This document shows positions 6,025-6,076 of a DNA stretch of 6,076 bases, in pieces. Source of the DNA: Akkermansiaceae bacterium (lineage in GTDB: Bacteria; Verrucomicrobiota; Verrucomicrobiia; Verrucomicrobiales; Akkermansiaceae); NCBI GenBank assembly GCA_014379305.1, contig JACMMB010000094.1, positions 1 to 6,076 on the forward strand, given 5' to 3'. The notes under the pieces were generated by a model. It was not told where the DNA came from, did not search any database, and worked only from the letters and a program-made list of their open reading frames with translations. Numbering within the stretch: the stretch's first letter is position 1; every line of letters starts with the position of its first letter. The translations under genes and the position numbers were made by a program.

Positions 6025-6076
6025 TTACCCCGGGGATAGGAGGGGTTTGGGGACTTCGATGACTTTTCCCTGATGG
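6025..6076 (-). CDS. Possible C-terminal end of a convergent gene (runs off the right edge)
   Basis: Reading the minus strand from the right edge in one frame gives HQGKVIEVPKPLLSPG and then TAA at 6027-6025. The residue mix (alternating hydrophobic and charged, then a Pro/Gly tail) looks like a natural protein end. Its stop is followed at once by a small hairpin, and the repeat array beyond fits an intergenic space between convergent genes. Only 16 codons are visible, so no family can be named and chance is not excluded. Confidence 0.4.
   Translation of the reverse strand, partial: HQGKVIEVPKPLLSPG

Noticed and set aside
6028..6035. CCCCGGGG palindrome
   Set aside because: An eight-base GC palindrome without a loop or T run is expected by chance in GC-rich DNA, and it falls at the end of the possible minus-strand coding region.
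5835..6062. Plus-strand frame with 14-residue repeats (RDVR units), TTG start
   Set aside because: The peptide periodicity follows from the 42-bp DNA period. The start is TTG without a ribosome binding site, and the frame continues over the probable convergent gene end. Kept as a finding on the repeat, not as a gene.

Overview
The window reads as an ordinary bacterial chromosomal segment, probably from a Verrucomicrobiota-like organism. That placement is an inference. It rests on three things: a HisA of the eukaryotic (HIS6/HISN3) type, a Tat-exported gluconate 2-dehydrogenase subunit 3 paired with a GMC oxidoreductase, and the near absence of Shine-Dalgarno sites outside one gene. No insertion sequence, phage gene, CRISPR array, tRNA or rRNA was seen, and no gap between genes exceeds 300 bases.

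Layout from left to right. Bases 1-182 hold the 5' end of a minus-strand gene for a secreted, probably TPR-like protein that runs off the left edge. An AT-rich divergent intergenic region (183-333) follows. On the plus strand come a 63-residue cysteine-rich predicted lipoprotein (334-525) and a eukaryote-type hisA (522-1289), sharing an ATGA stop/start overlap. After a 100-base gap with a possible promoter and a clear ribosome binding site comes a full-length transketolase gene (1390-3366). A strong 13-bp hairpin (3400-3434) separates it from a two-gene unit: a Tat-signal gluconate 2-dehydrogenase subunit 3-like protein (3478-4056) and a large GMC-family FAD oxidoreductase (4081-5790). Downstream lies a degenerate tandem repeat region (about 5829-5996; ~21-bp unit, 42-bp higher-order period). 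The last bases probably hold the 3' end of a convergent minus-strand gene (stop at 6025-6027).

How the genes relate. HisA makes PRFAR for histidine synthesis. Transketolase supplies the pentose phosphate pathway, the source of the ribose phosphate that enters histidine synthesis, so the two are metabolically adjacent, but nothing here proves co-regulation. The last two genes very likely form one periplasmic dehydrogenase: the small subunit carries the Tat signal and the flavoprotein has none, so the flavoprotein is probably exported as a folded complex with it. Its substrate and electron acceptor cannot be read from the sequence.

The least explained items are the repeat array at 5829-5996, the small CxC/CxxC lipoprotein coupled to hisA, and the bacterial occurrence of the eukaryote-type HisA. 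I see no convincing wholly new multi-gene system.
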